This document shows, piece by piece, positions 13,787-20,543 of a stretch of DNA of 39,900 nucleotides. A program made the translations under genes and the position numbers. The notes beneath the pieces are model-generated. The model saw nothing but the letters and a program-made list of their open reading frames with translations. It made no database searches and had not been told where the DNA came from. Positions within the stretch are counted from its first letter, which is position 1, and each line of letters starts with the position of its first letter. Source of the stretch: a virus; the IMG/VR virus record IMGVR_UViG_3300021440_000061, positions 1-39,900 of that record. The stretch is one strand, 5' to 3'.

Positions 13787-14207
13787 CGAATCGCCACCGA
13801 TCGTAAAGCTGAGCGAGCGCGTATTGCTCGAGATCGAGGTAGCTGTCAGAAGCTTTCCTCGATACCACAAGTACGCGGTCGGCTCAGAGCTACGTGAGCA
13901 AGCGCGGGACGTCGCGCGCGCGGCTCACAGGGCTTGGCGCGATCGTGCGCGACAAGGCCAATGGTTGGCTGACCTCGTCTTCGCGATCGATGACTTGAAG
14001 CTCACGCTGCAAATTGCACAGCGTCTGCATGCATTCAAGGGATTCTCACAATTCGAGGCGCTAGCGCGCCTCATATCGGACCTCGGCCGGCAGTGTGGAG
14101 GCTGGCAGAAACAGCACCAGAGGAGCCAGAACCAGCAGCCGCAGCAGGCTAATGGGCGTGCTCAGATACTGAGTGCCCGCGACACCTCGCAAGAGGTCAA
14201 CCCATGA
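13779..14207 (+). CDS. avd: DGR accessory variability determinant (Avd)
   Basis: A 142-residue, highly helical, basic protein, close in length to Bordetella phage bAvd (128 aa). Predicted helices run through VLLEIEVAVRSFPRYHKYAV, GSELREQARDVARAAHRAW, ADLVFAIDDLKLTLQIAQRL and FEALARLISDLGRQCGGWQ, the four-helix-bundle pattern of Avd/23S-intervening-sequence proteins ('sFPkyhKyxlGselr' is the family signature). Avd forms a pentamer that binds the RT and template RNA and is required for mutagenic cDNA synthesis. The C-terminal ~35 residues are Gln/Asn-rich and look disordered. It overlaps the RT start by ATGA. Confidence 0.9.
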   Translation: MSFESPPIVKLSERVLLEIEVAVRSFPRYHKYAVGSELREQARDVARAAHRAWRDRARQGQWLADLVFAIDDLKLTLQIAQRLHAFKGFSQFEALARLISDLGRQCGGWQKQHQRSQNQQPQQANGRAQILSARDTSQEVNP

Positions 14208-15559
14208 CGAAGCCGCTCTACCCCTTTGGATGGCCGGCCAGGTCGCAAGTACGCGGGAAAGCGGGTCGCCCAGCGACTACGCGTGGAACGTCAACTTCAA
14301 CAACGGCAACGCGAACTGGAACAACCACGACAACAGTGGCTTCGTCCGCGCCGTGCGCGTCGGTGAGTGTCAACGGAGCTGTAACTCTGCAAGATCTCTA
14401 CGCTGCCTGGCTGGAGGCTCGCCGCGGCAAGCGCCCCAGCCACAATCAGGTGGCATTTGAGTACTACTGGATAGATAACCTAATGCGCCTGCAGGAGCGA
14501 CTCAATTCGCATTCCTGGGAGCCGATGCCGCCAACATGTTTCGTGGCGAAACTACCCAAGGCGCGTGAGATTCATGCGCCAGACTTCGGCGATCGAGTTG
14601 TACACCACTGGCTGGTGCCGCTACTGGAGAACATCTACGAGCCGGTTTTTATCCACGATAGCTTCTCCAATCGAGTAGGTAAAGGCAGTCACGCTGCCGT
14701 GGATCGTCTGCGAGACTTTGTGCGCCAGATCGATTCCGGGAATGGCGGCGGCTGGTACTTACAGCTCGACATCCATAACTTCTTCAACTCAATCCATCGT
14801 CCGACACTGTACGCCTTGCTGAAAGATCGGATTACGCGCTACGGCCTCGGAGATGTTGTAAGGCATGCGGCGCACGCTCTGTTGCGGAGCTCTCCCCTGC
14901 ACCGGGGGGCCCGGTACGCGTGCTCGAGCGAAGAGCGGGCGCAGATACCTCCGCACAAGCGACTGGAAAATGCCGAGCCGGGCTGTGGAATCGCGATTGG
15001 CAACCTCTCATCCCAGTTCTTTGCCAACGTCTATCTCAATGAGCTCGACCAATATGCGAAGCACCACCTGAAGGCAAAGCGATACATCCGATACGTCGAT
15101 GATTTCGTGCTGGTGCATGAGAGTCGTGAGCAGCTGGAGAGGTGGCAGGCCGAAATTGAGGCCTTCCTGCAGGAGAGGCTTCGGTTGAAGCTCAAACCGG
15201 ACATCAAGCTAAAGCCGCTGAGCTCGGGTATCGACTTCCTTGGCTACATCATTCGACCTGAATACAGCCTAGTCCGCAGTCGAGTAGTGAATCACCTCCG
15301 GGAAAAGCTTATTCAGTGGTCAAGCGAACACGTTGCAGGGACTCGCGTACGCGCCACACCGAGAGAATTTCGCGACATCTCCTCAATCTGGAGCAGCTAC
15401 TTAGGGCATTTTTCGCATGCCAATAGCCACAGACTAATTGCAAGGCTTCATAGAGAATTCCCCTGGCTGTCCTTTGCGACGCAGCCTCGGAGGTTTGGCC
15501 TTGATGCAGAGGGAAACATGCTTTCAGCAATTTGGACAAAAAATGGGTTTTTCCAATGA
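14204..15559 (+). CDS. DGR reverse transcriptase
   Basis: The ATG at 14204 overlaps the avd stop (ATGA) and has AGAGG seven bases upstream, so translation from here is well supported. Residues 1-54 are low-complexity because they are TR sequence in another frame. The RT proper begins near residue 60: REIHAPDFGDRVVHHW (121-136), the catalytic LDIHNFF (188-194), the DGR-diagnostic IGNLSSQ (265-271; group II introns and retrons have QG...SP), YVDD (297-300), and the palm/thumb FLGYIIRP (345-352). It copies TR RNA with adenine-specific errors and directs the cDNA to the VRs with Avd. If the first 54 residues are not tolerated, GTG 14363 is the only likely alternative, but it has no ribosome site. 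Confidence 0.95.
   Translation: MTKPLYPFGWPARSQVRGKAGRPATTRGTSTSTTATRTGTTTTTVASSAPCASVSVNGAVTLQDLYAAWLEARRGKRPSHNQVAFEYYWIDNLMRLQERLNSHSWEPMPPTCFVAKLPKAREIHAPDFGDRVVHHWLVPLLENIYEPVFIHDSFSNRVGKGSHAAVDRLRDFVRQIDSGNGGGWYLQLDIHNFFNSIHRPTLYALLKDRITRYGLGDVVRHAAHALLRSSPLHRGARYACSSEERAQIPPHKRLENAEPGCGIAIGNLSSQFFANVYLNELDQYAKHHLKAKRYIRYVDDFVLVHESREQLERWQAEIEAFLQERLRLKLKPDIKLKPLSSGIDFLGYIIRPEYSLVRSRVVNHLREKLIQWSSEHVAGTRVRATPREFRDISSIWSSYLGHFSHANSHRLIARLHREFPWLSFATQPRRFGLDAEGNMLSAIWTKNGFFQ
14262..14364 (+). repeat. DGR template repeat (TR), inside the RT frame
   Basis: A 103-bp repeat with 24 adenines, 18 of them in nine AAC codons when read in the VR frame. AAC-rich templates are typical of DGRs, since mutated A residues in AAC give many amino acids and never stop codons. 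It ends in a 27-base A-free GC-rich block, with G at 14365 as IMH*. It is unusual in lying within the open frame of the reverse transcriptase, read in another frame (Thr/Ser-rich), rather than in a non-coding gap between avd and RT. Confidence 0.95.
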
Positions 15560-15873
15560 AGCACGTCAAAGAGCTTCAAGCCAGGATGGCGGAATATGGG
15601 GCCGGCGGCAAAGATAGGGATCTATCAAATCAGGAGTTTGGATGTCGCAGTGTGAGTGAGGATTGGGCGGAGGAGCTAGCCACGGCCATCGCGGAGGATG
15701 AGCCAAAAGCACGTCCACTGAGCGAATGGCACGAAGACCACGGGAGCGTTGTATGGTGGAAATTCCCGATCGAAGAAGCTGGATGGATTGGTACGCCAAG
15801 CGATAGTGAATGGCCAGGCTATCACACGCACTGGACTCCACACCCTGAGAGCCCAGAGGAACCGCAGACATGA
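15556..15873 (+). CDS. small phage protein (DUF551-like C-terminus)
   Basis: The ATG at 15556 overlaps the RT stop (ATGA). This 105-residue protein ends with 'WKFPIEEAGWIGTPSD...HTHWTPHPESP', similar to the 'GWxxxxxW...THWxPLPxPP' ending of DUF551 phage proteins. Function is unknown. It is translationally tied to the RT, so it was not separated from the DGR by a recent insertion. Confidence 0.65.
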   Translation: MKHVKELQARMAEYGAGGKDRDLSNQEFGCRSVSEDWAEELATAIAEDEPKARPLSEWHEDHGSVVWWKFPIEEAGWIGTPSDSEWPGYHTHWTPHPESPEEPQT

Positions 15874-16841
15874 GCGAAGCGCCGGAGAGTATTTCCTGTA
15901 ACCCAGTCGCCCTTCGATTACACGAGTGTCGCTTGATACTTGAGGGGACTGGAAACCCTGAGCTTGTTTCGATTCTTGTCATTGCCGAGCGAGAAATAGA
16001 GCGGCTGCACGAGATCAATTTCGGCTCCAAGGCCGAGGTAGGGCGGCTGAAGCAGGAACTGGAATCCCTAATCACCGCCTCTAGCTCCGCTGCAAATACC
16101 CTGATGCAATCGAGCAATGAGCTTTTTAGGCTCGGTTCGGAGGTCGATCGTCTCACTCAAGAAAACGCAGCGCTTAAGAGTCGCCGCTCGGGCTGCGCGT
16201 GCCAGATCGATGACGCGACGCAGACAATAGCAAAGATGTGCAACCACCACGCGCAAGAGATTGAGAGAGTGCGCGCCCTGGAGATAGAGCGGCTGCAGAA
16301 TCCGAGTTGGCTGGCCGTGGAAAACTCAGCCTTGCGAGCTTCGCTGAAGCGTTTGCGAGATGATCAGGCGGTATCAAGCGAGTCCATTTTTTCGCTTGCG
16401 ACTGAGGTCGAGCGGCTGCAAAAGGCGCTCGACGAAGCGCAGCGAGACAACGCGCGCATCCTGTCATCAGACATACCAAAACGCGTGGAGCTCGACCGGC
16501 TCAACCGGCGAGAGCAGGAGCTGATGAAGGAGAACGAAAGGCTGAAGAAGCGCAACGAGATCGCAAGCGATTACATGTCGAGAGACATCCGCTACCAGTA
16601 CCTAGAGCGAATTGCTGAGATCGAGGCGCAGCCGACTAAAGGCCAATACGGCGGGGTGTGCAACCGCACCGCTTGCCACAAAAGGCCCGCGACATGGAAG
16701 AACCACGGCGTGCCGAATCGATTCTACTGCGAGCTGTGCGCCAAGCTGATCAACGAGAACAATCGTGGCATTGAGCCGCCGCTGTGCTCGCCAGCAGATG
16801 GTCATGAAGATATCGAGGCGCAGGCCGGGAGGGTCGAGTGA
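15870..16841 (+). CDS. coiled-coil phage protein with C-terminal Cys cluster
   Basis: ATGA overlap with the preceding gene. The product has 323 residues. Long heptad-type coiled coils occupy about residues 40-110 and 130-255 (for example EVERLQKALDEAQRDNARIL). The C-terminus has a compact Cys/His module: C-x4-C-H, then a YCELC pair (CNRTACHKRP, FYCELCAKL), a zinc-binding-like fold seen at the end of many phage proteins. There is no enzymatic motif. It may be a scaffold or nucleic-acid-associated protein; the function is unknown. Confidence 0.7.
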   Translation: MSEAPESISCNPVALRLHECRLILEGTGNPELVSILVIAEREIERLHEINFGSKAEVGRLKQELESLITASSSAANTLMQSSNELFRLGSEVDRLTQENAALKSRRSGCACQIDDATQTIAKMCNHHAQEIERVRALEIERLQNPSWLAVENSALRASLKRLRDDQAVSSESIFSLATEVERLQKALDEAQRDNARILSSDIPKRVELDRLNRREQELMKENERLKKRNEIASDYMSRDIRYQYLERIAEIEAQPTKGQYGGVCNRTACHKRPATWKNHGVPNRFYCELCAKLINENNRGIEPPLCSPADGHEDIEAQAGRVE

Positions 16842-17425
16842 AAGAGCGCGGAATACTTTTCTCTGCTCCGATGGTGCGCGCCATCCTGAAAGGAATGAAG
16901 ACTCAGACGAGACGCATCGCCAAGCTCAATGCCTCTGGCCGGGTGCAGCTACGAGGAAAGCAATGGCACGTCGATGATCCTGACGCTGTGCGTGCGTGCC
17001 CGCATGGGCAGCCGGGTGATTCGCTTTGGGTGAGAGAGGCCTGGGCGCAGCCTGCGAGCCTCGATCCAGGACCGACATTTTACCGCGCCGATTATCCGGA
17101 ATGCGTTCCGCCACAATTCGAAAACGTGCCTGAAGTTGGTGATATTCGATGGAGATCCCCCATCCACATGTTCCGCCGTGATTCACGCATCACGCTTGCA
17201 ATAACCTCGGTGCGACTTGAAAGGCTGCATGATATCAGCGAGTTTGATGCGATCGCAGAAGGGATGCCATCTCGATATGCTTTAGTTCCGCAGGCTGCCA
17301 CAGATCTATGGCACCCACCTTTCGCAATTTCTTGCTATCGAGATTTATGGGAATCCCTGCACGGATTGCACACCTGGGAAGCGAATCCTTGGGTGTGGGT
17401 TATCGATTTTCGGAGGGTCGATTGA
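16838..17425 (+). CDS. ASCH-like phage protein, 195 aa
   Basis: A GTG at 16838 overlaps the previous stop (GTGA). The N-terminus 'ILFSAPMVRAILKGMKTQTR' is the well-known start of a widespread phage/prophage protein of the ASCH/PUA-like type (FSxPMVxAILxGxKTqTRR). Further hallmark parts are 'GDSLWVREAWA', 'ITLAITSVRLERL' and 'YRDLWESLHG...NPWVWVIDF'. PUA-like domains bind modified nucleic acids; the phage role is not established. Family is confident, role unknown. Confidence 0.85.
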   Translation: MKERGILFSAPMVRAILKGMKTQTRRIAKLNASGRVQLRGKQWHVDDPDAVRACPHGQPGDSLWVREAWAQPASLDPGPTFYRADYPECVPPQFENVPEVGDIRWRSPIHMFRRDSRITLAITSVRLERLHDISEFDAIAEGMPSRYALVPQAATDLWHPPFAISCYRDLWESLHGLHTWEANPWVWVIDFRRVD

Positions 17426-17694
17426 TGCCGCAAACGAGAGCAGAGAAAGCCGAGTACAACCGCCGCTGGCGCGAGGCGAACCGCGAGAGGGTGCGAGCCC
17501 TCGACCGTAACCGCAAGCGGAAGGATCAATCAGAGGCTCTTGCTCCACTGGCCGCGCGCAACCCTGAGCGCCAGCAGAAAATCCGCCAACGCTGCGAGAG
17601 CCTCAAGCGAGATATCGAGCGACTCAAAACGCAACCGTTTAGCTGGCAGGAAGGCGCTCAGCAAGTGGATATCCTCTTGGACGATATCCGATAG
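17425..17694 (+). CDS. small basic helical protein, 89 aa
   Basis: The ATG at 17425 shares one base with the previous stop (TGATG). It is very basic and charged in the first 40 residues (EYNRRWREANRERVRALDRN), a pattern seen in phage HNH-linked or DNA-binding small proteins, followed by a coiled-coil-like tail. No conserved catalytic residues are visible. Probably nucleic-acid binding (inference). Confidence 0.6.
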   Translation: MPQTRAEKAEYNRRWREANRERVRALDRNRKRKDQSEALAPLAARNPERQQKIRQRCESLKRDIERLKTQPFSWQEGAQQVDILLDDIR

Positions 17695-17726
17695 ATAGCT
17701 GATTTACATGAAAAGGAATCGATAAC

Positions 17727-17984
17727 ATGACACTGAACAACACGCACCCACTCGGCAAGCAAGCCCGCGACAAGATCACGGGCTTCGAGGGGATCGTAGT
17801 CGCTCGCGTCCAGTACCTCACTGGGTGCGATCAATTAGGACTGGCCCCACCGGCGAAGGATGGCGATGTAAAGCCGGCGCAGTACTTTGACGAGGCACGC
17901 GTCGAGATCATCGGCGATGGAGTTGCGGCTGCAAGCGTGCGTGGCCAGGTTAATGGCGGTCCGAATCGGGATTCGCCGCGATGA
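17727..17984 (+). CDS. conserved small phage protein
   Basis: The ATG at 17727 is preceded by AAAAGGAA. The 85-residue protein has the conserved N-terminus 'LGKQARDKITGFEGIVVARVQYLTGC', a form frequent in phage genomes (GKxaKDkiTGfxGiitgxxxYlxGcxqyglxP), followed by 'YFDEARVEIIGDGV'. It probably adopts an SH3-like beta-barrel. The function is unknown. Confidence 0.75.
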   Translation: MTLNNTHPLGKQARDKITGFEGIVVARVQYLTGCDQLGLAPPAKDGDVKPAQYFDEARVEIIGDGVAAASVRGQVNGGPNRDSPR

Positions 17985-18058
17985 GCGAAGCAATCCAGGC
18001 TTTTCCTTTAACCTGGCCAAATCGCGCACGCACGCGCTGGCCGGAGGGCGCAAGGTGA
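17981..18058 (+). CDS. 25-aa coupled mini-ORF
   Basis: ATGA overlap with the gene before and GTGA overlap with the one after. The product contains FPLTWPNRARTRWPEG, reminiscent of the 'FPLxWPxGWPRT' N-terminus of a common, longer phage protein, so it may be a remnant of it. Whether it is functional or merely passes ribosomes on to 18055 is unknown. Confidence 0.4.
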   Translation: MSEAIQAFPLTWPNRARTRWPEGAR

Positions 18059-18261
18059 GAAAGAAGCTGTTTACTCAGGCTGGGCAGGCGCACGTGATAT
18101 GGCAGACCGCTCCCGAAGGAGATATTCCTAACGAGGCCATTGCCATCCACGTCGATGCCGGCGGAACGATCTGCATCGAGCAGGATTCCAGCACGGTATG
18201 CCTCAACAAAGAGGCCGTGCCGGAGCTGTGCAAGCTGCTCAAGGAGCTGGCGAATTCATGA
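18055..18261 (+). CDS. small hypothetical protein, 68 aa
   Basis: GTG 18055 overlaps the stop of the mini-ORF (GTGA), and its own end overlaps the next gene (ATGA). An upstream in-frame extension to 17887 exists but would overlap two coupled genes. The protein is alpha/beta with 'TICIEQDSSTVCLNKEAVPE' and a C-terminal helix. No family. Confidence 0.6.
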   Translation: MRKKLFTQAGQAHVIWQTAPEGDIPNEAIAIHVDAGGTICIEQDSSTVCLNKEAVPELCKLLKELANS

Positions 18262-18578
18262 AGCGCACGCCAATGGAGTATCGAGTCGTCTGGAAGCGCG
18301 CAGGGATGAAGCAGAAAACCAAGCGCTACGCTTCCCTATCCGCGGCTCAGCGACGCGTAACACTCATGGGGCCGGAGCCGTGGCTTGCATTCGCCGCAGA
18401 TCCTGACGAGCTGCATTGCTGCTCAGGCCACGAATGCGGCTGCGAGGGCGCGACATGGAGAGAGTACCTGCTAGGCAGCAGGGCGAATGGGTGGAAGGCG
18501 GACGATGAAGGCATGCCACCGCTCGAGTATTGCCGCATCGAGAAGCGGCCAACCTCAAACTGGGAGCCGATGGAATGA
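18258..18578 (+). CDS. hypothetical protein with Cys cluster, 106 aa
   Basis: ATG 18258 is coupled on both sides by ATGA. A basic N-terminus (YRVVWKRAGMKQKTKRYAS) is followed by a Cys-rich segment (HCCSGHECGCEG) that may bind a metal. Typical of small accessory genes near phage integrases. No known function. Confidence 0.6.
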   Translation: MKRTPMEYRVVWKRAGMKQKTKRYASLSAAQRRVTLMGPEPWLAFAADPDELHCCSGHECGCEGATWREYLLGSRANGWKADDEGMPPLEYCRIEKRPTSNWEPME

Positions 18579-18736
18579 AGCGTATCGAAGTCACATGGGA
18601 ATACCACGAGATCCACGGCGCGAACGGCTCCGAGATCATCGAGGTGGATGATGATTTGACCGATGAGGAGATCAGAAAAATGGCTGAGGACATCGCATTC
18701 GACCATTTCTCGTACGGATGGCAGGAAGTCGAATGA
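18575..18736 (+). CDS. small acidic hypothetical protein, 53 aa
   Basis: The ATG at 18575 overlaps the preceding stop (ATGA) and the stop overlaps the next ATG (ATGA). It is an acidic protein with a beta strand, then 'VDDDLTDEEIRKMAEDIAF', consistent with a small alpha/beta fold. No family is recognised. Confidence 0.55.
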   Translation: MKRIEVTWEYHEIHGANGSEIIEVDDDLTDEEIRKMAEDIAFDHFSYGWQEVE

Positions 18737-18774
18737 AGCGCATCACCCTGCAGGCGTGGGCAGAGAGATCATGA
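18733..18774 (+). CDS. 13-aa coupled mini-ORF (excisionase-like N-terminus)
   Basis: MKRITLQAWAERS, with ATGA overlaps on both sides. It resembles the first residues of lambda-type excisionases (MxxITLxxWAxxx), which normally lie just before the integrase. The rest of such a protein is missing, so it may be a truncated xis kept for translational coupling. Assignment is tentative. Confidence 0.3.
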   Translation: MKRITLQAWAERS

Positions 18775-19001
18775 GCGAAGCGTGCCTCACCGACGACGAG
18801 CTGCGCGACTTCATCGGCTACGTTCAGCCGGCGAGACAGGCGCGATGGCTGCAGGAAAACGGCTTCCGCGCTGGTCGCGATTTCTTCCTCAATGCTCAGG
18901 GGAAAGTCAGGCTTCCGCGCGAGGTTATCGCGCATCGTGGCGGGGCTCGCATCACCCCGAAGAGCGAGCCAGACTTTTCCAAGATCCGGCAAACGAGGTA
19001 G
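18771..19001 (+). CDS. DUF4224 protein (excisionase-position)
   Basis: A 76-residue protein with the DUF4224 pattern: CLTDDELRDFIGYVQPARQA, then RWLQENGF, then a basic loop and 'PREVIAHRG'. DUF4224 proteins sit next to phage integrases in many prophages and are thought to act in integration or excision, as small winged-helix directionality factors. The ATG overlaps the preceding mini-ORF stop and the integrase follows after nine bases. Confidence 0.8.
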   Translation: MSEACLTDDELRDFIGYVQPARQARWLQENGFRAGRDFFLNAQGKVRLPREVIAHRGGARITPKSEPDFSKIRQTR

Positions 19002-19010
19002 GCTTGGGCG

Positions 19011-19997
19011 ATGGGGAGGCGCAGAACCAAGAATAAGCACCTGCCGCCGCGCGTCTATGCAGACCGCAACGGCACGCTGTTCTATTGGCCGAAGGGCTCG
19101 CGCAATCGCATCCCTCTGCCTGAAGGCCTGCGCTCGTGGGCGAAGATCGTAGAGGCATCCGAGCCCGTGTTCACCCTGGCGGGATTGTGGGCTCGCTACG
19201 ATGTCGAGGTGCTGACGAATCTCGCGCCAAAGACCCAACGCAACCGCCGGCAGGAATGGGGAGCGCTCAAGGATGCATTCGGCGCCGTCGCGCCAACCGA
19301 TGTCGAGTCGCACCACATATGGAGCTACTGGCGTGCACGCGGCGAGAGCGAGGGCGCAAAGCACGAGATCCGATGCCTGTCTGCCCTGCTCACGTACGCG
19401 CTGCAGACCGGCGCGCGCACGACGCCTAACCCATGCTTCGGCCTGCGACTGACCTCCAAGACCGGAGGCGTGCGCAATCGCTACGTGACCGACGCCGAAT
19501 TCCTGGCAGTGCGCGAGCTCGCGCCAACGATGGTCGGCTATGCGATGGATCTGGCTCTGCTCACCGGCATGAGCCAGATCGACATCTTATCGCTCGAGCT
19601 GCGCCAAGACCTGGCCAGCGGCATCCTGTTCGACCGGCGCAAGACGGGCAAGGTGCAGTTGATCGAGTGGAACGACGAGCTGCGCATGACAGTCGAGGTG
19701 GCGCAGCGCGAGACGCCCAGGGTGCGGCGCTCGCTGATCTGCTCACGCAGCGGCAAGCCCTACACCTCGCAAGGCTTCCAGGTCGCCTGGCAGCGACTCA
19801 TGGCCAAAGCGCTCGATACAGGAGTGCTGGCCGAGCGGTTCACCTTCCATGATTTGCGCGCCAAGAATCTGAGCGACGCGACGAGCTTGGAGGAGGCGCA
19901 GAAGCGCGGCGGGCATGCGGATTCGAAGGTGACCGAGCGGCACTATCGGCGGCTTCCGATGCGCGCGCCGGCGCTCAAGATATTGCGCAAGACGTGA
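19011..19997 (+). CDS. int: tyrosine integrase
   Basis: A 328-residue site-specific recombinase. A core-binding SAM-like domain occupies about residues 50-140. The catalytic domain contains K211 (RRKTGKVQ), H280-x2-R283 (FHDLRAK), G301-H302 and the nucleophile Y312 (TERHYRR). The first catalytic arginine is normally found in 'TGxR' or shortly after; here the sequence is TGMSQIDIL with Ser188, so that residue seems to be replaced (or the active-site Arg is elsewhere). The gene lies directly beside an attP-like core and flanking repeats, as expected for integrase. It is the last gene of the DGR-containing forward operon. Confidence 0.9.
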   Translation: MGRRRTKNKHLPPRVYADRNGTLFYWPKGSRNRIPLPEGLRSWAKIVEASEPVFTLAGLWARYDVEVLTNLAPKTQRNRRQEWGALKDAFGAVAPTDVESHHIWSYWRARGESEGAKHEIRCLSALLTYALQTGARTTPNPCFGLRLTSKTGGVRNRYVTDAEFLAVRELAPTMVGYAMDLALLTGMSQIDILSLELRQDLASGILFDRRKTGKVQLIEWNDELRMTVEVAQRETPRVRRSLICSRSGKPYTSQGFQVAWQRLMAKALDTGVLAERFTFHDLRAKNLSDATSLEEAQKRGGHADSKVTERHYRRLPMRAPALKILRKT

Positions 19998-19998
19998 G

Positions 19999-20009
19999 AT
20001 ATTGTGCAG
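19999..20009 (+). repeat. candidate integrase arm site, left copy
   Basis: ATATTGTGCAG, identical to 20186-20196 on the other side of the attP core. Arm-type integrase sites flank attP cores as short direct repeats. Confidence 0.55.
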
Positions 20010-20022
20010 GCACGCTCTAAAA

Positions 20023-20067
20023 TGGCGCCCCCGACAGGAGTTGAACCTGTGACCTACCGCTTAGGAG
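20023..20067 (-). other. attP core: 3' end of tRNA-Arg(CCU)
   Basis: On the reverse strand these 45 bp read as a tRNA 3' half: anticodon loop CTCCTAA (anticodon CCT, Arg), then variable region, T-arm ACAGG-TTCAACT-CCTGT, acceptor strand CGGGGGC, discriminator G and CCA. The 5' half of a tRNA is absent, and the sequence upstream of the anticodon loop does not pair as a stem. Phages with tyrosine integrases use such tRNA 3' ends as attP, restoring the host tRNA on integration. It lies 25 bp after the integrase stop. Confidence 0.85.
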
Positions 20068-20185
20068 AGGTTAGCCCATCTGCCAATAGGCGTATGAATG
20101 GTATCAGCTTTTTCGATTCATCAGCGCAATACTTTACCGCATAGCGCGATGCGTTTTTGGCGTTTTTTAAGATACTTTTGCGTGC

Positions 20186-20196
20186 ATATTGTGCAG
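20186..20196 (+). repeat. candidate integrase arm site, right copy
   Basis: ATATTGTGCAG in the same orientation as the left copy and 187 bp from it, with the attP core between them. Confidence 0.55.
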
Positions 20197-20266
20197 CAAT
20201 TTCACTGGGGAAACCATGCAGTGTCGCATGACGATCTGTTGCTATGATGAGAGGGACAATTAGTCC

Positions 20267-20500
20267 ATGACCGAAGAGAAATTCTCGAATCCTGAGCCAT
20301 CTAGGTTCGTGTTTACCATACCCTGGGAAAGCGCTGGAAATGCGGCAAAGGTACTTCGCGCTGCAGATGTACCGCGAGGCCAGCGCCTCAAGCTGGTGGC
20401 GTGGAAACATGACTGGCGGGTACGCAAGATCGTCCCAATCGAATGGCAAGATCCGGAATGGGCATGGATCTGGCCGGACTCATCGGTAGATGAGTGGTAA
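20267..20500 (+). CDS. hypothetical protein, 77 aa
   Basis: A Trp-rich acidic/basic protein: WESAGNAAKVLRAADVPRGQ, then 'WRVRKIVPIEWQDPEWAWIW'. The start codon context is ordinary, with only a distant AGAGGG. The opposite strand also has an open frame (20449-20054), but that one runs through the attP core. This forward ORF lies alone between attP and the convergent spanin genes. No family. Confidence 0.45.
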   Translation: MTEEKFSNPEPSRFVFTIPWESAGNAAKVLRAADVPRGQRLKLVAWKHDWRVRKIVPIEWQDPEWAWIWPDSSVDEW

Positions 20501-20525
20501 TGGCATAGACAGCGACATGAACCTT

Positions 20526-20540
20526 ACGGGGATCCCGTAT
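20526..20540. repeat. inverted repeat at the end of the late operon
   Basis: TACGGG-GAT-CCCGTA lies four bases after the Rz stop. It has no T-tract on either strand, so it is not a typical intrinsic terminator, but its position between convergent genes suggests a transcription-ending or RNA-stabilising hairpin. Confidence 0.4.
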
Positions 20541-20543
20541 AGT

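Noticed and set aside
14173-14460. TR region as a third DUF1566 gene fragment
   Set aside because: Only the VR-like segment is present, with no DUF1566 body upstream, and it ends shortly after; it is the template repeat.
14204-15559. Retron or group II intron reverse transcriptase
   Set aside because: The motif is IGNLSSQ rather than QGxxxSP, and TR/VR/avd are present; no intron maturase domain or msr/msd structure is visible.
20054-20449. Reverse-strand open frame across the attP core
   Set aside because: It runs through the tRNA-like core and integrase arm site and shows no family motif; the forward 77-residue ORF is the better candidate, though also weak.
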